Source: a virus. Taken from it: 24,012 bases of DNA. Positions 8,150 to 14,281 of this stretch are shown in pieces. The position numbers were made by a program, and so were the translations under genes. The stretch spans positions 1 through 24,012 of the IMG/VR virus record IMGVR_UViG_3300004463_001176. The stretch is one strand, 5' to 3'. The notes under the pieces were generated by a model. That model saw nothing but the letters and a program-made list of their open reading frames with translations. It was not told the origin of the DNA and made no database searches. Each line of letters begins with the position of its first letter. The first letter of the stretch is position 1.

Positions 8150-8667
8150 GATCGCTCCAGTCAGGTCAAGCGAGCAGGCGACCACCGTCGAGGCAGCCGC
8201 CTGCCCGCCCGTCCCAGGGGAGGAAGACTACTGGCGAGGAAGCGCGATCGAGCTTCGGCGGTCGTCCAACACGCGCCCCTCGCCAGCCTGACAGGGGATA
8301 GCCCACGAACACGCGACAAACGAACACCCTATTTTTGCGCGACACTTTTTTAGGGGGCTTGACACAGTGTCACAGCAGCATTTCCGCCATTCATGATCGC
8401 CGTCACGCGACAATCTGGCGGATAACTCCGGTTATCCCGGCGATATCCCCAGCGCGGGGTTACCCCACTGCCTTCGAATCTTGGCCCGAACACACTATGG
8501 TGATCGGGAACGAAAAGGCCGAGCTTCCAACAGGAAACCCGGCCCGATCGTTCGGCGGGGGTCAGCGAGCCGACCCGCCCCGAAGGTGCTGCATCCAACA
8601 GCCAGTGCATTTGATGCACCGGTGCACCTTTGGTCAAGGCTCGATTATAACGTGGAGTAATAGACCA
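8150..8667. promoter_or_regulatory. Gene-free region with repeats: candidate cos and late control region
   Basis: About 500 bases without a convincing gene, between the HNH gene (minus) and the DUF3892 gene (plus), so it must carry divergent promoters. It holds CACGCGACAA twice in direct orientation (8310-8319, 8404-8413), with a related CGCGACA at 8338-8344. It also holds the palindrome GACACAGTGTC (8361-8371), a GGATAAC/GTTATCC hairpin (8420-8437), GGGGTTACCCC (8456-8466) and a GTGCA cluster (8605-8628). Direct and inverted repeats beside HNH-terminase genes are what a cos site with terminase-binding sites looks like, but no nick site can be pinpointed. A TTGACA at 8359-8364 lacks a good -10 at normal spacing. 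Confidence 0.45.
8605..8628. promoter_or_regulatory. GTGCA/TGCAC palindrome cluster upstream of DUF3892 gene
   Basis: GTGCAT-TTG-ATGCAC (8605-8619) is a perfect 6-bp inverted repeat with a 3-base centre. It is followed at once by the perfect palindrome GGTGCACC (8621-8628). The three half-sites lie 40-60 bases before the start at 8668. A TATAAC at 8646-8651 could be the -10 box, putting the palindromes around the -35 position, as expected for an operator or activator site. No classic -35 is present. Confidence 0.45.
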
Positions 8668-8934
8668 ATGGCTACTTACCGCATCACCCACATTCGGCCG
8701 GATGGCCGTGACGCCGATCGCCGCATCGACGCTGTCCGCATTGGAGACAGCGTTTTTCGGATCGATGATGTCATTAATTGGATCCGCACCGGCGCGCACC
8801 GCTTCTATGTCGAAGTGCACAACCGGTCGGTATGGGTCGTGGCGGACCAGCACCGCACCTCGGGCCGGTGGTACCTCACCACGGAGGGCGACGGCTTCCC
8901 GCCTAACAACCTGCTGGCACTGCCGCACTGCTAA
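8668..8934 (+). CDS. DUF3892 domain protein
   Basis: An 88-residue protein covered end to end by what I recognise as DUF3892: an N-terminal YRITHIRPDG strand, DRRIDAVRI, a helix DVINWIRTG (34-42), FYVEV (46-50), then WYLTTEGDG (68-76) and the terminal NNLLALPHC (80-88). The domain's biochemical role is unknown; it occurs as a small stand-alone protein in many bacteria. GGAG sits 10 bases before the ATG. The gene is on the plus strand, against both flanking minus-strand modules. It has its own candidate promoter with palindromes and ends just before a hairpin: the layout of an independently expressed accessory (moron) gene. Confidence 0.82.
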   Translation: MATYRITHIRPDGRDADRRIDAVRIGDSVFRIDDVINWIRTGAHRFYVEVHNRSVWVVADQHRTSGRWYLTTEGDGFPPNNLLALPHC

Positions 8935-8941
8935 CGAAACC

Positions 8942-8969
8942 GGGAGCGCGCCCTAACCAGCGCGCTCCC
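8942..8969. terminator. Perfect 10-bp hairpin between convergent genes
   Basis: GGGAGCGCGC (8942-8951) and GCGCGCTCCC (8960-8969) pair perfectly around an 8-base loop. The hairpin lies 7 bases after the DUF3892 stop and overlaps the last codons of the convergent minus-strand gene. It likely serves as a two-way terminator or transcript-stabilising hairpin. Neither strand has a U-run after it, so intrinsic termination would be atypical. Confidence 0.6.
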
Positions 8970-9447
8970 ACCGCGCCCGCGTCATCGCCCCCGCCAGCTT
9001 GGCGATCGCCCGCTCGTACCGCATCCGCAGCGCATCGCCGCTCGGCACTCCGGCGGGGCGCCCGCCCATTTCCTCGCGCACGTCGTCCCAGGCAAAGCCG
9101 CCCGCGCTCCACCGCTTGCGCGCCACCACGCGGCCCACCAGGGCGCGGTGCTGTTCGGGGATCGCGCTGGCGAGCGGCGCCTCGCCCAGCAGCATCCGGT
9201 CGAGGAACGCCATCTCGGCCACCCCCACGCGCCGCCGCACGGGCCGCTCGGCGCCGATCGCATGGGCATCGCCATAATCGCCCGCATTCACCTCGCGCAC
9301 GATCGCGGGCCAGTTCGAACACTTGCGCCCCACGCCCGGCGCGAGCCACCCGCGCTCGCGATCGGGCAGCGCGCCCAGCAGCTCGAACGCCTCGACCATC
9401 GCATCCTCGGCATCCTGCCAGGTCACCATTCCATCCACTTGCGTCAT
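8953..9447 (-). CDS. Phage protein with C-terminal helix-turn-helix, unknown function
   Basis: A 164-residue protein. The C-terminal third (about 102-152, from RALVGRVVARKRWSAGGFAW to LRMRYERAIAKLAG) looks like a DNA-binding helix-turn-helix followed by a basic recognition helix. The layout recalls small phage proteins such as DUF6362, though I cannot confirm that. The N-terminal part has an acidic helix (QDAEDAMVEAFELLGALPDRE) and a WPAIVREV segment. The ATG at 9447 is preferred over 9474 because AAAGG lies about 8 bases upstream. It is the last gene of the early block before the late region, so a late-gene regulator is a reasonable guess; function remains open. Confidence 0.62.
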   Translation of the reverse strand: MTQVDGMVTWQDAEDAMVEAFELLGALPDRERGWLAPGVGRKCSNWPAIVREVNAGDYGDAHAIGAERPVRRRVGVAEMAFLDRMLLGEAPLASAIPEQHRALVGRVVARKRWSAGGFAWDDVREEMGGRPAGVPSGDALRMRYERAIAKLAGAMTRARWERAG

Positions 9448-9460
9448 GCCGCGCCCTTTG

Positions 9461-9692
9461 CCTCCATTTCGCAAACCTGCGAAAACCCATGCCCAATCAA
9501 TTGTTTACCCTTCACCATTCATCTTCCATTGGAAGAAATGGAGGAATGGAGCATAAAATCGCACCACCCCCGCGCGCGCGCGCCCGCACACACGAGGGGG
9601 CATGAAACCAGCCTCCATTCCTCCACATGCGCGGAAATCCGCCGAAAACCGGCTCCAATCGCGCTGTCGGTTCCCTCCATTTGCCCTCCATT
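9461..9692. repeat. Iteron-like CCTCCATT repeats; candidate phage replication origin
   Basis: The 285-base gap 9448-9732 is packed with one word. CCTCCATT occurs forward at 9461-9468, 9612-9619, 9674-9681 and 9685-9692. In reverse it occurs as the tandem pair AATGGAGG/AATGGAGC at 9537-9552. Two copies form palindromes: CTTCCATTGGAAG (9523-9535) and CTCCATTGGAG (9686-9696). A (CG)n/(CA)n alternating tract lies at 9571-9592, flanked by CCCCC and GGGGG. Position directly downstream of the D5 helicase gene fits an iteron-type origin. A regulatory array controlling the next gene is the alternative. Confidence 0.6.
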
Positions 9693-9732
9693 GGAGCCAA
9701 ACAGGGTCGATTTCGGGGGTCAGGGGGCATCG

Positions 9733-11535
9733 TCAGTCACCCGGAATGGCCCCTTCGACAGCGCCCAGGGCCCCGTCAGGCACGTCAGCGGCCTCGTCAG
9801 CGGCGGTCCAGAACCCTTCCTTCACGTCGGTCAGCGTCACCACGTTCTGGATGCCCAGCCACCACGCACCGTTGCTGTGCTTGTCCTTGAACCGCTTGGC
9901 GAACATCTCCTTGGCGAAGGCCCGCTCCTGCATCTCGTAGGCGCCGGTCTGGTGGCACCATGCCTGGTACAGCTCGAACAGGTCGCCCTTGCGCACCCGC
10001 CACGGCCGCGCGCGGGTGTCCTCGCCCACCTCGCAGGTCTGGCGCAGGAAGCGGCCGATCGTGTCCGAATCGTCGCGATACTCGCTTGTGGCGAGCCGCA
10101 CGTCCTCGGGCTCGATCAGGCCATGCTTGCGCCAGTCCAGCAGCCCGCGCATCAGCCAGGCGAAGATACCCGCGCGCTCGGCCAGCAGCTTGTCCTTCAG
10201 CGCCTTGTCGCGCTGGTTGGCCGGAATATCGGCCTCCCACGGGACCAGCTGCATGCGGCGCCAGATGCCGTCGCTGGTGTCCTTGATCACCGGCTTGTTG
10301 TTGCCGCTGATCGTGATCTTGAAATCGGGGAAGAACGTGAAGAAGCCCTTGTTCAGATGCCGCGCATCGACCGGGTCTTCGCCGGTCAGCTCCTTCACCA
10401 GCCCCTCGTCCAGCACCGCGCCCTTGCTGGGTTCGCTAACGCGCAGGAACCGCACCCCGGGCAGCTTGGCGATCGCGGGCGTGGCCTGGTCGCCCGATTT
10501 CTTGCCCTGGTCGAGCAGGCTCTGGATCTTCACCGTGCCCGCGTAATCGCCCGCGATCCGCGCGATCGTCTCGACCCAGGTGCCCTTGCCGTTGCTGCCC
10601 CCGCCATAGAAGAACGCCAGCTTCTGCTCGCCGGTGAAACCGGTCATCGACAGTCCGCCCCACTGGGCCAGGAACCGCCGCATTTCCGGCTTCGGCTGCA
10701 CCACCGCCAGGAATTCCTCGTACACCGGCGACCGCGCGCCCTCGTGATATTCGACCTCGGCCAGCTTGGTGATGAAGTCGTCGCGCTCGTGCGGGTGCAG
10801 CACCATGCACCAGGGCGTGTGCCATTCGCTCTTCCCGGCCTCCACCTCCGCGCTCGATCGTTTGCGCCGCCGCCGCTCCATGCGGAGCGTCCCGTTCAGC
10901 ACGTTGATCGCCATGCGCTCGCGGTCGAAATCCTCGACCCGGGCGACCAGCGCGGTCATGCTCTTGGCCAGCGCGCCGGCGGCCGCGATCTTGCCCGCGG
11001 CCTCGCTCGTGCGGGCCCATTCGGCGATCTTGTCCGAATACATCACCGGCACGTTGCGCTTGAAATCGACGACGAAATCCATCTTGCCCGCGTGCTCGCG
11101 ATCGAACGCGGCCAGCGCCTCGCCTGCCAGATGCGCCGGCACGTCCGGCCGCTCGCCGCTCGCGCGCACCAGCTGCGCTTCGTTCTTGATCGCGCGCATG
11201 GTCGAAAACAGCGCCTGCATCACCTCCGGCGGCAGCATCTTGGGCTCCTCGCCCAGCAGCAGCCAGCGCCGCCCGTCCCACCGGAACCAGCCCATTTCCG
11301 CGCAGAACCGGAAATCGCGGCCGTGCCGGTGGACGAAGCGCTCGGCATTGCCCAGGTCGGTCATGGGGAAGCGCGCACAGGCCCGGTCCAGCGCGTCGTC
11401 GGCCATCGGGCGCAGCTGCACGACCTTGCCCCCTGACCCTCCCTGAGGTTCACCAGCGCCGCCTGCTCCATCAGGAGCAAAGCCAGAACCCTCCCCAGCG
11501 GGGTCGGGGGTCGTATCGTCGTGCACGCTGGCCAT
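9733..11535 (-). CDS. D5/P4-type SF3 replicative helicase (primase-helicase C-terminal type)
   Basis: A 600-residue phage replication helicase. Residues about 75-280 match the D5 N-terminal region preceding the motor. The SF3 motor shows Walker A GGGSNGKGT (311-319), the Walker B strand VRFLRVSE (361-368), and motif C ITISGNNKP (408-416) with its sensor Asn. The arginine-containing GIWRRMQLVPW (423-433) follows. The C-terminus (about 480-580) carries the winged-helix-like region seen in poxvirus D5-type proteins. No primase active site is visible; that job goes to the DnaG-like protein two genes upstream. The ATG at 11535 overlaps the previous stop (TAATG), so the longer 655-residue reading is rejected. 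The Gly-rich N-terminal 40 residues look disordered. The iteron field follows its stop directly. Confidence 0.92.
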   Translation of the reverse strand: MASVHDDTTPDPAGEGSGFAPDGAGGAGEPQGGSGGKVVQLRPMADDALDRACARFPMTDLGNAERFVHRHGRDFRFCAEMGWFRWDGRRWLLLGEEPKMLPPEVMQALFSTMRAIKNEAQLVRASGERPDVPAHLAGEALAAFDREHAGKMDFVVDFKRNVPVMYSDKIAEWARTSEAAGKIAAAGALAKSMTALVARVEDFDRERMAINVLNGTLRMERRRRKRSSAEVEAGKSEWHTPWCMVLHPHERDDFITKLAEVEYHEGARSPVYEEFLAVVQPKPEMRRFLAQWGGLSMTGFTGEQKLAFFYGGGSNGKGTWVETIARIAGDYAGTVKIQSLLDQGKKSGDQATPAIAKLPGVRFLRVSEPSKGAVLDEGLVKELTGEDPVDARHLNKGFFTFFPDFKITISGNNKPVIKDTSDGIWRRMQLVPWEADIPANQRDKALKDKLLAERAGIFAWLMRGLLDWRKHGLIEPEDVRLATSEYRDDSDTIGRFLRQTCEVGEDTRARPWRVRKGDLFELYQAWCHQTGAYEMQERAFAKEMFAKRFKDKHSNGAWWLGIQNVVTLTDVKEGFWTAADEAADVPDGALGAVEGAIPGD

Positions 11536-11783
11536 TACCGTGCCATCGCGCGCGCGAGGCGTCGCGCGAGACGCTTTTCTGTAATCCCGCGCCAGACGTG
11601 CCAGTCCATCGTGTCCGAAGGATGGGTCCGCCCACGCAGGTTGCCGCGGCGAGCTTTCCAGTCGCGGACGGCGAAGTCGCGCGCCGACTTCTTGTTCCAA
11701 CCTGCGCTCAGGGCACTATTCACGAAATGCCGCACGGCATCGGCCTTGGAGCCGATCCTTTGGTTTATCCACGAGCGACCCAT
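11535..11783 (-). CDS. Small basic protein between primase and helicase
   Basis: An 82-residue, strongly Arg/Lys-rich protein (MGRSWINQRIGSK... ending ARRLARAMAR). It is overlapped on both sides: its ATG shares a base with the primase stop (TGATG) and its stop shares a base with the helicase start (TAATG). Such coupling means all three are made together. No family recognised. The charge and position suggest a nucleic-acid-binding replication accessory, perhaps a helicase loader or primase partner, but this is inference only. Confidence 0.72.
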   Translation of the reverse strand: MGRSWINQRIGSKADAVRHFVNSALSAGWNKKSARDFAVRDWKARRGNLRGRTHPSDTMDWHVWRGITEKRLARRLARAMAR

Positions 11784-13606
11784 CAACGCGCCCCCGCATC
11801 ATGCCAGGCGAGCGCGCTGGCGGCGCGGGGCGGGGTCGCCGTTCCCCCGGTCACCGCCTTGGGCGTCGGCCGCGCATCGACCACCACCGGCAGCAGTGCC
11901 TCGGTCAGCGGTCCCTCGATCGCCAGCACCCGGCGATAGAGCACCAGCACGCTCTCGGCCTCGTGCCGCCCCGCGCTCGATCCTTCGGCCAGGTCCGCCT
12001 CGATCATGCGCACCACCGCGTCGACCTGCGGCATCCGCAGGCCCGCCATCTTGCCGATCTCGCGCACGAACCGGCGTTCCTCGCGGATCGGCTCCACCGC
12101 CGCGCGCTCGTCGGCGCGCAGGCGCAGCAGCCGCTGGACCACCGCGATCAGGCGCTTCTCGCTGTCGTCCTCGCTCTCGGGCCAGTGATACTCTCCGTCC
12201 TCGGCCGGAACGACCGTGGCCAGCGCATCCGCGCGGCCCGCGCGCTCGACCCCGGAAACGAGCCGTTCGTACCGCGCCCGCCACGCCGCCAGGTATTCGC
12301 CGCGCAGCTCATCGTGCCCGATCGTCTCCGCCAGCCCCGCCAGCGCCTGCCACACCGCCGCACGATCTTCCGGCGACCATTCCGACAGATCGAGATCGGC
12401 GAGGGACCTAGCGGAGCGAGGCAAGGGCGACCGCCCGCCCGCAGCGGGTGCAGCTTGCTGCACGTCTAGCGAGGACGCGGCCCCGGATGGGGCTGCGGAA
12501 CAAACAACTTCCTGAAACATAAACCCGTCGAGCGGCAGCGCGTCGTCGATCAGCGCCTCGACCGCATCCTTGCCCCGCGCCCGCACGAAATCATCCGGAT
12601 CCTGCCCTTTCGGCAGCAGCGCGACCTTCAGTGTCCGGTCGGGCGCAAGGCCGGGCAGGGCGCGCTCGCACGCCCGCCGCGCGGCCTTGCGCCCGGCCGC
12701 ATCGCCGTCGAACATCAGCACCGGGGCGCGGCACAGCCGCCACAGGCGGGTCAGCTGCTCCTCGGTCAGCGCGGTGCCCATCGGCGCCACCGCCTCGGCC
12801 ACGCCGGCGCCCGCCAGCGCGATGACGTCGAAATAGCCTTCGACCACGATCGCGCGCTTGTTCGCCCGGATCGCAGGCGCGGCGCGGTGCAGGTTGAACA
12901 GCAACCGCCCCTTGTCGAAGATCTCGCTGTCCGGCGAGTTGAGGTACTTCGCCACGCCCTCCGGCGCACCAGGCGCGACGCGAGCGCCAAATCCCATGAT
13001 CCGCCCGCGGGCATCGTGCACTGGCACCGTGATCCGGCCCAGGAACCGCGCACCGCTGCGGCCGTCACGTTCCCATGTCAGACCTGCCGCGAGCGCGTCG
13101 GCCTGCCCGATCCCGGCGCGTTCGAGATAACCGGACCCTTCCGGCGCCAGGCCGAGGCCGAACTGTTCGGCGATCGCCTGCGAAACGCCGCGCTGCTGCA
13201 GGTACTGCTGGACCGACGAGACGCGCCCCAGCTGCGCCGCGAACAGCGCCTGTGCCGCCTCGAGCGCGGGCCGCACCCCGGCCACCCGCGCCGCCTTCGC
13301 TTCGGCCGCACGGCTGCGCTCGGGCATCGCCAGCCCCGCGCCCTCGGCCAGCTGCCGCACCGCGTCGAGGAAATCGAGGCCCTCGACCTCGGTCAGCCAG
13401 CGGATCGGCCCGGCATGGAATCCGCAACCGAAACAATGGGCAAAGCCCTTTTCGTCGCTCACCGTGAAGCTCGGCGTCTTTTCGGAATGAACCGGGCAAC
13501 ACGCCTTCCACTCGCGCCCGTTGCGCGTCAGCTTGACCCGCCCGGCGACCAGCCCCGACATTGCGGTGCGCGATTCGACCTCATCCAGAAATGATTGCGG
13601 GATCAT
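11783..13606 (-). CDS. DnaG-type DNA primase (CHC2 zinc finger plus TOPRIM)
   Basis: A 607-residue primase that would lay RNA primers for phage replication. The CHC2 zinc-binding domain is at the N-terminus: Cys37-Pro-Val-His40, then His57-Cys58-Phe-Gly-Cys61. The catalytic core region follows (about 120-250, with YLNSPDSEIFDKGRLLFNL). The TOPRIM domain shows Glu256 in IVVEGYFDVI and Asp300-Gly-Asp302 in MFDGDAAGRKAA, the expected metal ligands. The C-terminal part (about 405-607) is a divergent helical domain that may contact the helicase. A 38-residue stretch at about 367-404 looks inserted. The ATG overlaps the previous stop (ATGA). A short primase typical of D5-type proteins is absent, so this is the primase of the system. 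Confidence 0.93.
   Translation of the reverse strand: MIPQSFLDEVESRTAMSGLVAGRVKLTRNGREWKACCPVHSEKTPSFTVSDEKGFAHCFGCGFHAGPIRWLTEVEGLDFLDAVRQLAEGAGLAMPERSRAAEAKAARVAGVRPALEAAQALFAAQLGRVSSVQQYLQQRGVSQAIAEQFGLGLAPEGSGYLERAGIGQADALAAGLTWERDGRSGARFLGRITVPVHDARGRIMGFGARVAPGAPEGVAKYLNSPDSEIFDKGRLLFNLHRAAPAIRANKRAIVVEGYFDVIALAGAGVAEAVAPMGTALTEEQLTRLWRLCRAPVLMFDGDAAGRKAARRACERALPGLAPDRTLKVALLPKGQDPDDFVRARGKDAVEALIDDALPLDGFMFQEVVCSAAPSGAASSLDVQQAAPAAGGRSPLPRSARSLADLDLSEWSPEDRAAVWQALAGLAETIGHDELRGEYLAAWRARYERLVSGVERAGRADALATVVPAEDGEYHWPESEDDSEKRLIAVVQRLLRLRADERAAVEPIREERRFVREIGKMAGLRMPQVDAVVRMIEADLAEGSSAGRHEAESVLVLYRRVLAIEGPLTEALLPVVVDARPTPKAVTGGTATPPRAASALAWHDAGAR
12395..12508. repeat. Inverted-repeat-rich in-frame insertion inside the primase
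   Basis: This stretch interrupts the primase between FMFQE and LDLSEWSPEDR, where relatives run on directly (family knowledge, not aligned here). It contains three adjacent perfect dyads: CCCGC-A-GCGGG (12438-12448), GTGCAGC-TT-GCTGCAC (12448-12463) and GCCCC-GGAT-GGGGC (12480-12493). It encodes a low-complexity Ala/Ser/Pro/Gln-rich peptide in frame, resembling the palindromic elements that insert into genes of some alphaproteobacteria. Confidence 0.5.
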
Positions 13607-13917
13607 TTTTCGCTTACGCCCTCAGACGCCGGGCGCGGGGCATCCGCCCCGCTTGGCTTCGCGGCAGGGGCCGCGGCGGCCGGTCGGCCTTGCGGTTCAC
13701 TGGTCGTGAACCGTTGCAGCACACGAAGGGCCGTCTGCACCTCAGGCGCGTTGTTGAGCGTATTGGCGCGGATCGCCGCGATGCGTTGCTTCAGGCGTCC
13801 ACGCTGCTCGAACGACGCCGCCATGATCCTTTCCATCAGAACTTCCACGGCTACTTCTTGTGCTTGGCGCTCCAACGCTGTCGGACGCTCCGAAGCGGTC
13901 ACGGATCGAGGGCTCAT
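13603..13917 (-). CDS. Hypothetical early phage protein, helical with Ala/Pro-rich tail
   Basis: A 104-residue protein. Residues about 10-72 look helical (LERQAQEVAVEVLMERIMAA, then QRIAAIRANTLNNAPEVQTAL), and residues 75-104 form an Ala/Pro/Ser-rich tail. The ATG at 13917 overlaps the previous stop (ATGA) and its own stop overlaps the primase start (ATGA), which fixes both ends. The longer ORF in this frame is antisense noise upstream of this start. No family recognised. Co-translation with the primase suggests a replication-related role. Confidence 0.65.
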   Translation of the reverse strand: MSPRSVTASERPTALERQAQEVAVEVLMERIMAASFEQRGRLKQRIAAIRANTLNNAPEVQTALRVLQRFTTSEPQGRPAAAAPAAKPSGADAPRPASEGVSEK

Positions 13918-14114
13918 TCCTGTTCTCCAAGCACCGCGCGCATGGTATCGAACTGCCGAAGCGCCAGCGAGAGATCGGCGGTGGGCCCGGTCCCCGCGAA
14001 CTCGATTGCGCGGTCGGCAAGCACGCGCAGTTCGCGTGCCGCGGACCACACCAGGAACCGCGATGGCAGAACCGGTCCCAGATCGGCTTGCGGACCGGCG
14101 GCAGGCTCGCTCAT
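13914..14114 (-). CDS. Hypothetical 66-residue early phage protein
   Basis: The ATG at 14114 overlaps the stop of the 56-residue zinc-knuckle gene (ATGA), and the gene's TGA overlaps the next start (ATGA). Residues about 15-62 look mainly helical (SRFLVWSAARELRVLADRAI and LSLALRQFDTMRAVL). No motif or family is recognised. The start at 14171 is rejected because it would cover the neighbour in another frame. Confidence 0.62.
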   Translation of the reverse strand: MSEPAAGPQADLGPVLPSRFLVWSAARELRVLADRAIEFAGTGPTADLSLALRQFDTMRAVLGEQE

Positions 14115-14281
14115 CGCGTGCCTCCCGGCGGCGGCACGCGCCCGTCCCACACCGCATCGGGGTGTTCGCACACTGACTGCCCGCAGGCCGCGCAGGCCGT
14201 GCGCCCGCCGGGTTCACGCAGCGCCAGCGCCCCGCGCCACGAACCCGGCTCGCTGTCGTCGATGGTGACGGCTTTGGTCAT
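14111..14281 (-). CDS. 56-residue protein with CxxC...CxH zinc-knuckle-like motif
   Basis: A very small gene fixed by couplings at both ends: its ATG at 14281 overlaps the DnaA-like stop (ATGA) and its TGA at 14113-14111 overlaps the next ATG. Translation starts MTKAVTIDDSEPGSWRGALA. Cys30-x2-Cys33-x4-Cys38-x-His40 (in CAACGQSVCEH) could bind one zinc ion. The rest is Gly/Pro-rich and probably flexible. Codon use is as G/C-rich at third positions as the neighbours. Role unknown; a zinc knuckle in a replication operon suggests nucleic-acid or protein contact. Confidence 0.65.
   Translation of the reverse strand: MTKAVTIDDSEPGSWRGALALREPGGRTACAACGQSVCEHPDAVWDGRVPPPGGTR

Noticed and set aside
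8359-8364. TTGACA as a plus-strand promoter -35
   Set aside because: No -10-like hexamer lies 16-18 bases downstream, and the hexamer is part of the GACACAGTGTC palindrome.
8335-8667. Upstream in-frame extension of the DUF3892 ORF
   Set aside because: The domain begins exactly at the ATG at 8668, which has its own GGAG; the upstream part is covered by palindromes and direct repeats.
9512-9730. 72-codon minus-strand ORF following the helicase
   Set aside because: Its residues are largely dictated by the CCTCCATT repeats and the CG/CA tract, it has no Shine-Dalgarno sequence or stop/start overlap, and composition is unlike the neighbours. A repeat region explains it better.
9148-11436. 762-codon open frame on the plus strand across the helicase gene
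   Set aside because: It is antisense to the helicase, which has clear SF3 motifs; long open shadows are common at this G+C content, and the translation has no recognisable domain.
11765-11773. TTATCCACG, one mismatch from a DnaA box
   Set aside because: It lies inside the coding sequence of the 82-residue gene (Trp-Ile-Asn codons) and stands alone, so chance is likelier than function.
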